Assembly (NCBI GenBank): GCA_949358305.1
Contig: CASHSZ010000136.1
Coordinates: forward strand, 241,001-305,000
DNA length: 64,000 nucleotides
Reading direction: 5' to 3'
Source: Strigamia acuminata
Lineage: Eukaryota; Arthropoda; Chilopoda; Geophilomorpha; Linotaeniidae
Below the pieces are notes generated by a model, which was given only the letters and a program-made list of their open reading frames with translations, did no database searches and was not told the origin of the DNA. The position numbers and the translations under genes are program-made. Below, one piece after another: positions 19,698-31,100 of this stretch. Position 1 is the first letter of the stretch. Each line of letters starts with the position of its first letter.

Positions 19698-21898
19698 AGG
19701 CAGAAGAGACCCGTAAACTATTAGAAATGGGAGTCATTAGGGAATCCGAAAGCCCATGGAGTGCGCCGGTACTTCTCATCAAGAAAAGAGACGGTAAATG
19801 GAGATTTTGTGTCGATTGGAGGAGGTTGAACGCAATAACAAAAAAGATGGTGTACCCGCTGCCAAGGATTGATGACACCTTAGATCAACTGGCAGGGGCC
19901 CAGTTTTTTTCGATGATGGATCTTATCCAAGGATACTACCAAGTCGAAATAGATGAACAAGATCGGGAAAAAACAGCGTTTACCACTTCAAGCGGACATT
20001 ATGAGTTCAACGTTCTCGGCATGGGGTTATGTAATAGCCCAGCCGCGTTTCAAAAATTGATGAATAAAGTGTTGGGTAATCTTCTGGGTAAGGTTTGTAT
20101 TGCTTATATTGATGACCTTATAATCTTTTCGAAGACATTTGACCAACACCTGCAGGATCTCGATGCTGTCTTCAGCAAGCTGCGTTTGGCTAACTTAAAG
20201 GTTAAATTAAGCAAATGTACATTTGGAACAAATACCATCAAATATTTAGGCCATATTGTTGATTCTGACGGAGTGTCACCCGACCCACGGAACTTAGAGT
20301 CAGTTGCTAAGTTTCCAAGACCAACAAATTTGAAGCAGTTGAGAGGATTTTTGGGTTTGTGTTCGTATTATCGAAAGTTTATTCCAGGATTTGTGGACGT
20401 GTCTAAACCCTTAGCCAACTTAACTCGCAAAGATGAAATTTTTGATTGGGGACCACCTCAGGAAACAGCTTTTAAGGCCTTACGAACAGCTTTAGTTACG
20501 GTACCAGTATTGGCACATCCAAATTTCGCAGAGCCATTTATTGTGTCTACGGACGCAAGCGCTTATGGATTAGGTGCAATTCTGAAGCAACGTATTAACA
20601 AACATGAACATGTGATTTGTTACGCCAGTCGGTTGTTAAGTACAGCGGAACAAAATTATAATGCCACCGAAAGAGAATGTTTAGCCATAATATTCGGCAT
20701 TAACAAGTTTAGACCATATCTTTACGGTAAGAAATTCACCATCGTGACAGACCATTCAGCTTTACAATGGTTGAAAAGCGTGAAAAATCCCAACGGACGA
20801 TTGGCCAGGTGGAGTTTACAACTGGTGGACTACGACTACGATGTGATGCACAAGTCAGGCAAGAAGCACACGGATGCAGATGCTCTTAGCCGAATCCAAG
20901 AAGAGAGTGGTAAGGAAGAAACAGAAATTATTCCCTCATTACTTCTCGAAAAACTCAACTTACCTGTTGAACAGCGTAAGGACGAGAAAATTTTGGAAAT
21001 CATCACCGCAATGGAAAAGATTGAGCAACTTCCGAGAAACCGGAAACGTCCTTTAAAACAGTTCGTTATTCGGGATAATACTTTATTCAGAAAGAAAAAT
21101 TACAATTCTCTGGATACGGAAGGAAACCTTTTAGTAGTACCGCAGCATTTACGTAAGCAAGTGTTAGAAGAAATGCATGACGGACTCATAGGTTCTCATC
21201 TCGGCCTAAACAAGACGTGGAAAAGGATTAGAGTAAGATTCTTTTGGCCGAGGATATATAGGGACGTAAGGAATTACGTACTCTCTTGTCCACATTGCGC
21301 GGGTAGCAAGTCAATGACCACTCCACAAAAAGGTTTACTACAACCTTGGTCTACAATTTCGAAACCGTTCGAGAGGATTGGTATAGACACGTTAGGAAGC
21401 TTTCCACTTTCAAACAATGGAAACAAGCATGTTTTTGTCATAACTGATTATTTGTCGCGTGCAGTCATCGCTAGAGCAGCACCAGCATGCACAGCGCTGG
21501 AAGCAGCAAAAACTCTTGTCTTTGAAGTGATGCTAAAGGAAGGGAGCCCACGGGAGATACTCAGCGATAAAGGAACCGAGTATAGGAACGAAATGATTAA
21601 TGAGGTATCAGCAATTTTTAGATCCCAGCATAAGTCTACTTCAGGGTACCATCCCAGGACCAATGGACTTACTGAGAGGTTCAACGCAACATTTGCAAAA
21701 ATGTTGACTTGTTATACTAATAAGGAACACACAGATTGGGACGATTTTTTACCATTTCTCATTTTTTCTTATAACACCGGAGTCCACGAAACAACAGGAT
21801 ATACTCCTTATTATTTACTGAAAGGGTATGAAGCTGATTTGAGTGTGGACGTGAACTTGAACCTTCCTCGCAAAGAATTCGCACTTCTAAATTTATGA
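19658..21898 (+). CDS. pol: Reverse transcriptase, RNase H and integrase of the outer Gypsy element
   Basis: Contains RT motifs WSAPVLLIKKRDGKWRFC, MMDLIQGYYQVEI and YIDD (about residues 151-154), RNase H (VSTDASAYGLG, ERECLAIIF, VTDHSALQWL) and integrase HHCC (HDGLIGSHLG, CPHCAG). The integrase core has GIDTLGSF, LSDKGTEY (Lys where Asn is usual) and LTERFNATF. It begins by overlapping the end of the protease frame in a different phase and stops at 21898, where the integrase C-terminus continues in yet another frame. Two frame changes in a copy with identical LTRs is unexpected. Confidence 0.88.
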   Translation: MQPYRRSITEKEVEAEETRKLLEMGVIRESESPWSAPVLLIKKRDGKWRFCVDWRRLNAITKKMVYPLPRIDDTLDQLAGAQFFSMMDLIQGYYQVEIDEQDREKTAFTTSSGHYEFNVLGMGLCNSPAAFQKLMNKVLGNLLGKVCIAYIDDLIIFSKTFDQHLQDLDAVFSKLRLANLKVKLSKCTFGTNTIKYLGHIVDSDGVSPDPRNLESVAKFPRPTNLKQLRGFLGLCSYYRKFIPGFVDVSKPLANLTRKDEIFDWGPPQETAFKALRTALVTVPVLAHPNFAEPFIVSTDASAYGLGAILKQRINKHEHVICYASRLLSTAEQNYNATERECLAIIFGINKFRPYLYGKKFTIVTDHSALQWLKSVKNPNGRLARWSLQLVDYDYDVMHKSGKKHTDADALSRIQEESGKEETEIIPSLLLEKLNLPVEQRKDEKILEIITAMEKIEQLPRNRKRPLKQFVIRDNTLFRKKNYNSLDTEGNLLVVPQHLRKQVLEEMHDGLIGSHLGLNKTWKRIRVRFFWPRIYRDVRNYVLSCPHCAGSKSMTTPQKGLLQPWSTISKPFERIGIDTLGSFPLSNNGNKHVFVITDYLSRAVIARAAPACTALEAAKTLVFEVMLKEGSPREILSDKGTEYRNEMINEVSAIFRSQHKSTSGYHPRTNGLTERFNATFAKMLTCYTNKEHTDWDDFLPFLIFSYNTGVHETTGYTPYYLLKGYEADLSVDVNLNLPRKEFALLNL

Positions 21899-22590
21899 GG
21901 GAGGCGAGGAAGATTGCCAACGAAAGACTGGAATGGCAGAGCGAGAAAAGCAAGAGAAGGTTTGATTTGGACAGAATTGCAGTGGAATTCGAACCAGGAG
22001 AGTTTGTTTACCTGAAAACCCCAAATAGGAAAGTAGGGTTAAGTGAGAAACTCCTGCCACAATTTTCTGGACCATACGAAATAGTGAGACGGACAGCGCC
22101 AAATGACTATGAAATTAGAAGTTCAACAGGAAAGAAAACTAGCATTGTCAATGTGGAGCGTCTGAAACCATACAAGCCACGAGAAAAAATTCCAGAGACA
22201 ATTTTAAGGGACTTACCATCAAAGAAAGTAACATTTTCGGATGAAGCGCAGGAAAAGTCGCAAAAAGACGATCAAAATGCGGAAATTACACGGAAAATTG
22301 ATGATTCGCGAGTTAAGCCTAAATTAGATGCAAAAGAAAGGTTTATAGATGATACAGATCAAATTTCGTTACGAGGACTGTTTGAACCGAAATTAACTGA
22401 CTTAGAACAGCAGGATCAAACGTCAGAATCGTCGCCGGCCGAAAACAAGAAAAATCAGGTGCAGGAGCCATCACCAGGTGTCGCAAGCGTCGTAGGATCC
22501 AACGCGCATGCGCAACCGCCTGTTGAAAGGGATTTCCGGTCACGCCGACTTCGAAGGCAGTCACGGAAGGATTATACTTCGTTTTACTAG
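21895..22590 (+). CDS. pol: Integrase C-terminal part of the outer Gypsy element (frameshifted)
   Basis: Starts at ATG 21895, overlapping the stop of the preceding frame. The first residues (REARKIANERLEWQSEKSK) and VYLKTPNR...GPYEIVRRTAPNDYEI form the usual integrase C-terminal SH3/GPY-type region. A charged tail follows, ending in TAG at 22590. A one-base change separates it from the catalytic core. Confidence 0.8.
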   Translation: MREARKIANERLEWQSEKSKRRFDLDRIAVEFEPGEFVYLKTPNRKVGLSEKLLPQFSGPYEIVRRTAPNDYEIRSSTGKKTSIVNVERLKPYKPREKIPETILRDLPSKKVTFSDEAQEKSQKDDQNAEITRKIDDSRVKPKLDAKERFIDDTDQISLRGLFEPKLTDLEQQDQTSESSPAENKKNQVQEPSPGVASVVGSNAHAQPPVERDFRSRRLRRQSRKDYTSFY

Positions 22591-23280
22591 CCAAATTCTG
22601 ACGTGAACGCAAGTACATTGCAGTGAACGGAGGAAAATTCCATTCCTCATTGTGTGTCTGACGAGTTAAGAACAATTTTCGGTGACAACAGGTATTTCTT
22701 AATTGAAAGAAATTGAAGTGAACGTAAGCGAGACATGATGTCATCGACAAGGATATGATGCAACACGCTCATCCCATTCATTTACGTCATCGTATCCTTT
22801 ATGAAATCGTACATAAGGAACTTTTGCCCTTTGAGAAAGAGGACGAATAGGTTTTGACTTGATATATTTTGTTGTATTTTGTTTTTTTTTGTCAATGAAG
22901 TGAGCACAGGTATACTGTAGCGAGCAGAGACTAGTTTTGTTTTTATTTGCATTGACTATTATGTATTTTGTTTTTTTTTTCCAATCATTACTCTTGTATT
23001 TTTTTTTTTTTTATAGAAAATTAGAAAATGTCAAAGAGAAAAGAAAAAAAGTAATATAACTGTGAAAACTTGTATAAAAAGTGTTGTTATTGAAGGTTGG
23101 AGAACCTGACCAATTTTGAATTTTTGACCAAATTGGACTTGTAATTTTTTTTTATATATATATCTAATGTGTAAGAGGAAGCATGATTGTTCTAAAGAGA
23201 TACTCAGGGAGAAAGCATGATTGATTAAGGGGAATTAATTTATTTTCATTAGTTTTGTGTTTTTGGGGACCAAAAAAGCT
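22591..23280 (+). other. 3' untranslated interior of the outer Gypsy element
   Basis: No supported coding frame. T-rich runs and a microsatellite-like TATATATA near 23153-23162 are present. Confidence 0.5.
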
Positions 23281-23291
23281 AAAGGGGGGAT
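23281..23291 (+). other. Polypurine tract of the outer Gypsy element
   Basis: AAAGGGGGGA followed by T lies immediately before the 3' LTR TGTTACG. Confidence 0.75.
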
Positions 23292-23818
23292 TGTTACGCG
23301 GTGGACGACACGCCGTTTGCCGGCTGTCACCCACACGCCTCCGTAAGTATAAAGCTCTGTTTAAATTCACAAAACTCTCGCTAGAGTTCGCAATAAGCGG
23401 AAGAGCGACGATTAACCCCAGTTAACGATAATAGAACGATCTGAAGTTATTTAAGAGTTAACGGGAGCTGAGGAGCTCAGTTCTCTTGGCTTGTCGATCC
23501 GTGAAGGATACGGCATCCGAACTCTGGTTTTGAATACATTTATTAATCATGCTTTTTCAGATATTGTTTAGGTTTACATTATCATTTATTATTTAGTTTT
23601 AGGTTATCAATTAATGTATTATTACTCTGGGCCTAGACAGTGTTTATTTTATACTTTAATAAAGAAACTGTGTTATTTGATTATCCAATGAGTCCCCATC
23701 ATTTCTATCTCACTTGCAGCGTAATTAACCTAGTTTAGCTTAGTCTGAATGCAATTAGCTCAGTAGTATTTACAAAGTTATAAACGTGGTCAAACAGTGG
23801 TGTGTTGGCCACGTAACA
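23292..23818 (+). repeat. 3' LTR of the outer Gypsy element
   Basis: 527 bp, identical by eye to 12314-12840, followed by the ATAC duplication at 23819-23822. Confidence 0.95.
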
Positions 23819-23846
23819 ATACGTCATGCCCGATGTGAACAAGTTC
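23819..23846 (-). CDS. BEN exon, upstream fragment right of the insertion
   Basis: After the acceptor TTTGTAG, 28 bases encode ELVHIGHDV up to the ATAC target duplication. The frame resumes without loss at 12313. The LVHIG.DV string matches the start of BEN domains. Confidence 0.7.
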
Positions 23847-24847
23847 CTACAAATTAAATTTTTTGCATAATAAAATGGATACTATTATTCAAAAAGAAAT
23901 GAAGTTTTTTTACAAATGCCGCAGTTTGACTTTATATTCATTCAAGAGTTAATATTATATTGATCTCTACGATAACATGTGGTATTGAAGGAATATTACC
24001 ATGGATAGCACCTAAAGTGTTGGTCTCAGATACAAGATTTATCTGTATTGAAACATGTTATCCAACAACAAACTACACTGGTAATTGGGGTCGTTGTACT
24101 GGGCGCAACATAGCAAAGCGAGAGATCGCGTTTCAGGATGCGTATGCGATTTCGTAGCGCGATGTTGCGTTTCGGGAAGCGTACGCAATTTTGTGCGTTG
24201 CGTCATAAACATAAAACAGCCCCTATAAACATACATTTTATGCGACTAGGTCTACTTTGTCCAAAAATAATGTGTAAACATCCTGAACTTAACTAAGAGT
24301 CTATAAACGTCCTTACGTTAATTATCCTCGTTATACTACACACGTAAGTAAGAAATTAAAAAATTTAACACATGGTTTTTATAAAATTCGCGCAAAAGTT
24401 GCATACCGGCAAAATTTCCCACTAGCGATCTCGCCTGGCGACTTTGCAGAGTGGAAAGAAACGGTTCAATTCGTTGTAAGCAACATGAGGCACATTCAAA
24501 ATCTTTTCAAAGCAAAATGTGTCATCATTCTGTACGTGTTTACACTTGGAATAGAGGCGGGAAAGAGAATGTTATGCCAATTTACCGCCCTTTTATTAGC
24601 CCTTGTAGTGCCAAATTATTCAAACGTTTTGCGCCACGTTATTCTGGAACACTACAGGGACAACATGTCGCGTTTAGCAATTGCAAACAATGTAATACAG
24701 ATTGCTAGGCGCGAAAAACAATGCCGCTTCTAGGCGTGTCGCGCCCTAAATACATCACCGGTAATTGTTTAATTGATTATCCTGTCTGATTTGATTAACT
24801 TGCCTGATTTGTTACTTTTTTTTCATGATTGTTTTATAATTAATTAC
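23847..24847 (-). other. Intron of the BEN gene
   Basis: AT-rich. Near 24125-24205 there are two diverged tandem ~40-bp units (each reading roughly GCG-TTTC-GG-GCGTA). No other gene is supported. Confidence 0.5.
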
Positions 24848-25188
24848 CTTATGGGGTTTGGTTGCCATGACTGTCTCGATTGCCGTGTCTGGTTTGGTTA
24901 TCTTGTTTGATTTGGTTACCTTTTCATGACTGTCTTCTTTGTCAGTATTGACAGATTTGAGGGAATTGATTACTTCACTAGAAGATCTTTTAATACAATT
25001 ATTGGATTCAAATTTGACACCGTCATCAGAATCAGAATCAGTATCTGCAGCATCAACAGTGTCCTTAAACACCAAGCTGTCGTTGTGCTTAGATTCCAAT
25101 TTGCCATTGTCTTTAGAGCATTTTAACTTTGAATCATCTTTTATGTCAACCAATACAGAATGATTTGATCGTGCATTGGTGATTTCCT
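24848..25188 (-). CDS. BEN gene exon: acidic Ser/Lys linker
   Basis: The 341-nt exon follows a TTTTTTTTAG acceptor and ends CATAAG before GTAATT. It is low-complexity (a DTDSDSDDG acidic run, then lysine-rich) and has no recognised fold. Its entry (two bases) and exit (phase 0) match both neighbours, which is the main support. Confidence 0.65.
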
Positions 25189-25506
25189 CTAAAAAAAAGT
25201 GTAAATTATAAATGTGCATGTTATTTGGTGCTATCTATTTGGCAGGACTCTGAGGTCCATAATGGAAAGAAAATTTATTAAAGGAAAAAAAATGATTTTT
25301 TTTTGGGCACTACCAATTTTCTGGAATAAGTGTTAATTCTTTTGACGGGTGCTTACTTGGGATGCCTGATACAATCAGATGTCCCAAATATTAAAGCTTC
25401 TCACATTTTTTCATCCCAATGATAGCATTCTAAGCGTGTTGCTTAGTTTACATAATGGTACCACCGACTCTACGATTTGACAAAAAGTTATTTGGACAAA
25501 TGTTAC

Positions 25507-25645
25507 CTATTTTTTCTCGAAGTTTGTTAATTGTTGCTTTTAACAGATTATTTTTTTGTTTATGCGTTTCACAATTCTCACAGGCAGCATCGGAGTCAAG
25601 TTGTTGTAATAGCGGTGATCCAGGAGATTCAGCTATCGGGATAGG
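25507..25645 (-). CDS. BEN gene exon: coiled coil with CENC motif
   Basis: The 139-nt exon starts after CTAAAG and ends before GTAACA. It encodes a proline/serine start (KPIPIAESPGS follows the border), a CENC cysteine pair and a short heptad-like helix (NNLLKATINKLREKI). It leaves one base that is completed by the next exon to a glutamate codon. The acceptor choice is the least certain part. Confidence 0.6.
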
Positions 25646-27590
25646 CTTTAGGGCAGGTAAATGTTAATAAGTAAAAAAAAACTTTTATTTTAAATAAAAG
25701 CATTCACCTCTCGCCAATCCATCTGCATTTCATCATGATGCTGAACTTGTAGATATTCTTTTCATTAGTTTTAACCGTTTTGGATATTTCAGAAGTTCGC
25801 TTTTGTCTGTAAATGGCAAATTAAATTATCACATTATTATTATACTAGGTTTCATTATATGAATGATTTTGCAATTTTGTGATTTTGCATTAATCACAGA
25901 ATCATTATTCTTTGATGTCTCCAAAATGAGATTACAATGAATTAACTTAGTCAAATTTTCAATTGTGTGATCTGGACAACTTTGTGATTTTTGAGTATTG
26001 TCATGTGATATCTGTTCTACCAATCACATTCACATTCACTAAAGTACAAGAGAGCAAAAATATAAAATCCCAAAAACATCTAAAAGGTAGTTTTGTGATT
26101 TTGTTAAGAAGCGATTTTGAGGCTTGTGAAACTCAAAACAAAATGGAGGCATCCAAGCTCTATCTAAGTAGCTAACTTGTATCCTTGCATATCATCAATA
26201 TGGTGATGCATCCATGACTGTATTACAGCTAGGAAACTCAATTAATGGCTCTGGTGCGATCTGTGAAACTTATATTTATTAAAATGCACCTTATTAAAAG
26301 AAATTTTGTTCCATCACACAAATAGAACTAGTTATTTTGCATAACATTTTAAAATTGGTTGGGTATAATAACTAAAACCCAATATAGTAGATAGGAAGTC
26401 ATGTGACTATTTAAATAATTGCAAAATTGCAAAATCATGAGATTTGTTTTGCAATTAATTGGTCATCACAATTTGTGATGACCACTTGGATTCAGCTTGG
26501 CTGCTGTCATTTTGTCAAAATAGCAAAACTACTTTTGATTTTGTGATTGTGTATTTTTTCTGTTTTGTGTTTTTGTAATTATGCACATGATTGGTGGAAC
26601 TGATACCATGTGACAAATCCAAAAATGCAAAATTGCTAAAGTTGCAAAATTACAAAATTTGCTTAATTAATTAAACCCCCTAGTGTTTACTGGCCTAAGA
26701 ATGAGTTTTAGTAATTTTGTGAGGAGACGGGAATAGATGAAAAGGATGTGAAATGTTCAATTTCGTGTGCTGATAAATTTAGAATTCAGAACACACCAAT
26801 ATAAAAAACATCGGGAAAGGTTGAAATACAGAATAATGTCTGAAATATACGCTCAATTCCAAAATGAAAAAAAAAAAATTTTTCGATTTTCCCTGGCGGA
26901 AATTACCGTTATAATAAGCTTTTTCGTGGCAGAAATGGCCATTATAATACACGCGTTCAATTCCAAATTCAAATAACTACCCTTTCAAATTTTCCTGACG
27001 GAAATAATGCCAAACGCGTCATATTTCAAGAATCAGGTTCTTGAAAACCCGATTCTCAAAATCTATATAGGGGTGGATTCTTGGGATTTCAACACGTTTT
27101 TTTAAAACAGATTCTGGTTTTTGTAGTCGGATTTTGGTAATTTGGAATTGAATGCGCCTATTGGTATAGCATATGATTACAGCAGAACCTCGATTATTCA
27201 GACTAATTAGAAGACATGCATGTTCATAAAACCTAATTTTCTTAAAATCGAGCATTAGGTTTATAAACATACTGTACTTTAACCCTATGGCGCGCATGCG
27301 GATTTCGCGGAGTGCGAAAGGGACCCTATATTTAACATTACGGCGGCCTATACCTTGACCCCCTGTTCGCAGTCTCGTGGCGGATTCTGCGGATTTCACC
27401 TATTCGTACAATCCGCACGATCGCGCGTGTTTTATCATTCTTGGCAAACCGTTTTTTGAAAACGCGTTGTAACGCATCCTCAACTTTACAAATCTCGCTT
27501 AGCGCGATCGCGCTATAACGCTTCTTCGTGTCCAACAAAAACAGCCGATTAAAAACGAAACTTCGGGTTTCGCTAAAACGCGATTTTGAT
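25646..27590. other. AT-rich non-coding DNA upstream of the BEN exons
   Basis: Probably intronic or 5' flank of the BEN gene. A possible additional exon on the minus strand (25806-25708, between TTTACAG and GTGAATG) has one open frame, but its exit phase does not match the next exon. From 25.85 to 26.66 kb the DNA is a mesh of degenerate GCAAAATTG-like words. No RNA gene seen. Confidence 0.4.
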
Positions 27591-27594
27591 ATCG

Positions 27595-28147
27595 GGAAGG
27601 GCACGTGACCACGTGGGTAAAAATAGAATCGAGTTTCGTGAAAACCTAATTTGGAGAAACGGCGTGGTGGTTTTGCGAAATATATCACATGTCACGTGAT
27701 CGGACGTTGGATCTCGTACATAAACGTTCGTGCCTGGTCAAACCAGAGTCTTTAAAAAATATAAATGCATTTCCCGATCATAGGATTAATTTCGCGCCGT
27801 GTGCTCCAGTCATTAATTAGGTTATCTTCGTCGCAACTCGTCATAATAAAATTTTTACAGAAAATCAATCGTTTCGTATTTTATTTTCACTTTCCGGGAG
27901 TCTCGCGTCGTCGCAGTCGACGCGAGTCTCACCCAACGCGTTCTGCGGGTTCGGCGAGCGTTTTCAGATCGGGGCGGACCGTCTCGTATAGTACCGGGCG
28001 CGCCTCCCCAACTGACCGGTCGATGGTTATATAGTTTAAAATTTCCTCGACCGAGTAAACGGTCGATGCTTCAGCGTCCGGTCGATGATGTGGCATTTGT
28101 GCGCGTTCATCCCGTGTCTCTCAGACTGGCCTTCGGGCCGGTCAAAA

Positions 28148-28190
<43 letters not shown>

Positions 28191-31100
28191 ATTGGCCGTA
28201 AAATTGGGGCAACTGGGGTCGCTGAGCGGCGGCGGTGGCGGCAGCAACGACAGCCCCGACGACTCGCCCCGAAAATAAGTTTCCGCGTCGGCATCCGTTC
28301 GTTCGTTCGTTCGTTTAAACGTGCGCGCGGTCGCGTGCATCCTACTCGTGTCTGACGTGGCGATCGGTACGGAGTAAAAAAAAATCACCCGAAAAAGGAA
28401 AGACGATTAAAATTTTAATTCTCCGGTCGTGGCACCGACTTTGCGGTCCGTGCTTTAACCGATAATTAGGTTATCTTCGTCGTAATTCGTTGGAATAAAA
28501 ATTTTATAGAAAATGAGCCGTTTCGTATTTTATTTTCATCTTCCGGGGGTCTCGCGCCGTCGTTGTGGACGGGAGTCTTCCCGAACACGTTCGATGGGTT
28601 TTGCCAACACTTTCAGATCGAACTCGGGACTCGGGCCCGCCGCTCGGTCGAGCGGCGCACAGTACCCGCCGAGCGGCGCGGTATCCGATATAAAAGGACC
28701 CTTGCTTCGCCACGGTCTCAGACTGGCCTTCGGGCCGGTCAAAATAATAAATAAAAAAATAAATAAATAAGTCCGAAAATGGAACGTATCCGTCCCGACG
28801 AATAGATGCGGTTGGGGTCGTTGAGCGACGGCGGCGGCAGCGGCAGCCCCGACGACTCGCCCCGAAAATAAGTTTCCGCGTCGGCATCCGTTCGTTCGTT
28901 CGTTCGTTTAAACGTGCGCGCGGTCGCGTGCATCCTACTCGTGTCTGACGTGGCGATCGGTACGGAGTAAAAAAAATCACCCGAAAAAGAAAGACTGTTA
29001 AAATTTTAATTCCCCCGTCGTAGAACTGGTTTCGCGGCTCGCCTTCCAACCGTTAATCATTTTATCTTCGTCGCGACAGATTCGAATAAAAGTTTTACAA
29101 AACAACCGTCGTTTTACATTTTTAAATCATTTCCCGGGGACCATGTACCGTCGCAGTCGACGCGAGTCCCGGTCATCGCATCCGATAGACTTTGCGGACG
29201 TTTTTCAGATCGAGACCGGAGTACCTGTTGAGTACCAATTGGCCGGTCGGTCGTTGGTGTGGTTCCGCCTCCCGAAATGTTCGTCGCCATTTTCTGTTGG
29301 TCGACTCGCCTACCATCCAATGGTCGGTCGGCGGGTCTCGGTCTCAGACTGGCCTTCGGGCCGGTCAAAAAAAAAAAAAAAATTAATAAATAAATAAATA
29401 AATAAATGACAGTTGGGCTCGTTGAGCGGTGGCGACGGCGGCGGCAACCCCGACGACTCGTCCCAAAAATAAGCTCCCACATCGACACTCATCCGTTAGT
29501 CTAAACCTCTTGACGTGCATTCTACTCGCGTCCGACAGATACGGTTCGTTGTGGGCATAGAAAACATCCGCACACCGATACGGCATGTTTCGACGTCGAT
29601 GCGCGACCGCGAAGCCGAGTCCCCGACGACGTACATACTCGCACAAGCGCGTTCGCGCGCGCGATATTGCGTGTGATGCGATGCCGATGAGCTCGACACG
29701 GTCTTTCGACGCGGGCGTCGATAATAATGTCCGGCAACGTGGATAAATGTCCGCAGAGTGCTTTGTGTTTATGGCAACGCACCGGGACGCAATTAACCAA
29801 CCACTTACGAAAATTCAAAACATAATTGTTTAACAAAAGGAAACTCGTATAATGTTGAAACAATAAAGAAAACGCAAAATTCAGATTCAAATTTAGATTT
29901 GAATTAGGTCAGATTAGGCCAGGTTGTAGATCCACAGACTCTCGAGACGACAACAAGAAAATAAAAAGGATGCGTTTATCGTTTGTAGGTAGAATCTCGC
30001 GCCGAGTTAAATAAAAGTCTTTAAAAAATAGAAATCGATTTCCCGGTCGTAGAATTAATTTTGTGTCATGTGATCCAGTCATTAATTAGATTTTCGTGGT
30101 AGATGTTGCGTGAAACAAGATCGTGAACGTCTCAATTGGTTTACGATTTAAATTTCATCTCGCAATACACGCTGCACCAACGTAGTCGACGCGAGTTTAT
30201 ATCACTGCACTCGATGGGTTTTGTGAGCCTTTTTAGACCAATCGATCGTACAGCTTGTTTGCTAGTTTCCTTTCGAGGTCAGCGGTTAACTCTTTGCACT
30301 CTATGATGCTGTTGGATCCAACGGCGATACGCGTCTCCCGCCTGCCTCTCGGTCTCAGACTGGCCTTCGGGCCGGTCAAAAAAAAAAGAAAAAAATTAAT
30401 AAATAGATAAATAAGTCGGGAACAAAACGCATCCATCCCGACGAATAGTGACAGTTGGGCTCGTTGAGCGGTGGCGAAGGCGGCGGCAACCCCGACGACT
30501 CGTCCCAAAAATAAGCTCCCACATCGACACTCATCCGTTAGTCTAGACCTCGTGACGCGCATTCTACTCGCGTCCGACAGATTCGGTTCGTTGTGGGCAT
30601 AGAAAACGTCCGCACACCGATACGGCATGTTTCGACGTCGATGCGCGACCGCGAAGCGAAGTCCCCGACGGCGTACATACTCGCACGAGCGCGTTCGCGC
30701 GCGCGATAATGCGTGTGATGCGATGCTGATGTCCGTCAACGTGGATATATGTCCACAAAGTGTCCGGTGTTTATGGCAACGCACCAGGGCGCAATTAACT
30801 ACCAACGAGAATTGAAAATGTAATTGTTTAATAAAAAGAAACTCGTATAATATTGAAACGATAATAAAAACGCAAAATTTAGATTCAAATTCAGATTCGA
30901 ATTGGGTAAGATTAGGTCAGGTTAGACCCACAAACTCTGGGGGAGCGACACGAAAATGAAAAGGGCGCACCTATCGCTTATAGATGTCTGGCGATCGACA
31001 ATGGGTGGACGATTAAAGTTTAAATTTCGGATCGTGGTATCGGTTTCGCGGTTCGTATTCCAATAGTTAATCACATTATCTTTGTACCAAACGACCGATA

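Larger units (their letters stand above)
12314..23818 (+). mobile_element. Young Ty3/Gypsy element with 527-bp identical LTRs
   Basis: Two 527-bp LTRs (12314-12840 and 23292-23818) read identically and are flanked by the 4-bp duplication ATAC (12310-12313 and 23819-23822). Inside lie gag, protease, reverse transcriptase/RNase H and integrase in Gypsy order. Without the nested 3.8-kb element it would be about 7.7 kb. Identical LTRs argue for a very recent insertion, yet the coding part shows frame changes at three places (gag tail, protease/RT junction near 19640-19660, integrase near 21885-21895), so this copy as given cannot make an intact Pol. Confidence 0.95.
11898..25645 (-). pseudogene. 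Minus-strand BEN-domain gene split by a Gypsy insertion
   Basis: Four coding exons can be joined: 25645-25507 (exits phase 1), 25188-24848 (exits phase 0), 23846-23819 continuing at 12313-12100 (exits phase 1) and 12046-11898 (TAA stop). Each donor/acceptor pair is GT-AG and every phase matches. The product reads as a short coiled coil with two close cysteines, a Ser/Asp/Lys-rich acidic linker and a C-terminal BEN domain. BEN domains are DNA- or protein-binding alpha-helical modules of chromatin and transcription factors, so a nuclear role is inferred. The 5' end lies beyond 25645 and was not resolved. The BEN exon is cut by the 11.5-kb retrotransposon with a 4-bp duplication, so this allele should not make an intact protein unless the insert is skipped. 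Confidence 0.75.

Noticed and set aside
25708-25806. Extra upstream exon of the BEN gene
   Set aside because: Good AG/GT borders and one open frame, but its exit phase does not fit the next exon with any acceptor tested.
27338-27688. 116-codon minus-strand ORF
   Set aside because: Lies in the start of the first repeat module and is not kept open in other copies.
28504-29049. 181-codon minus-strand ORF in the repeat block
   Set aside because: Crosses two hairpins and an (AATA) tract; composition is Arg/Thr-rich chance coding in CpG-rich repeats.
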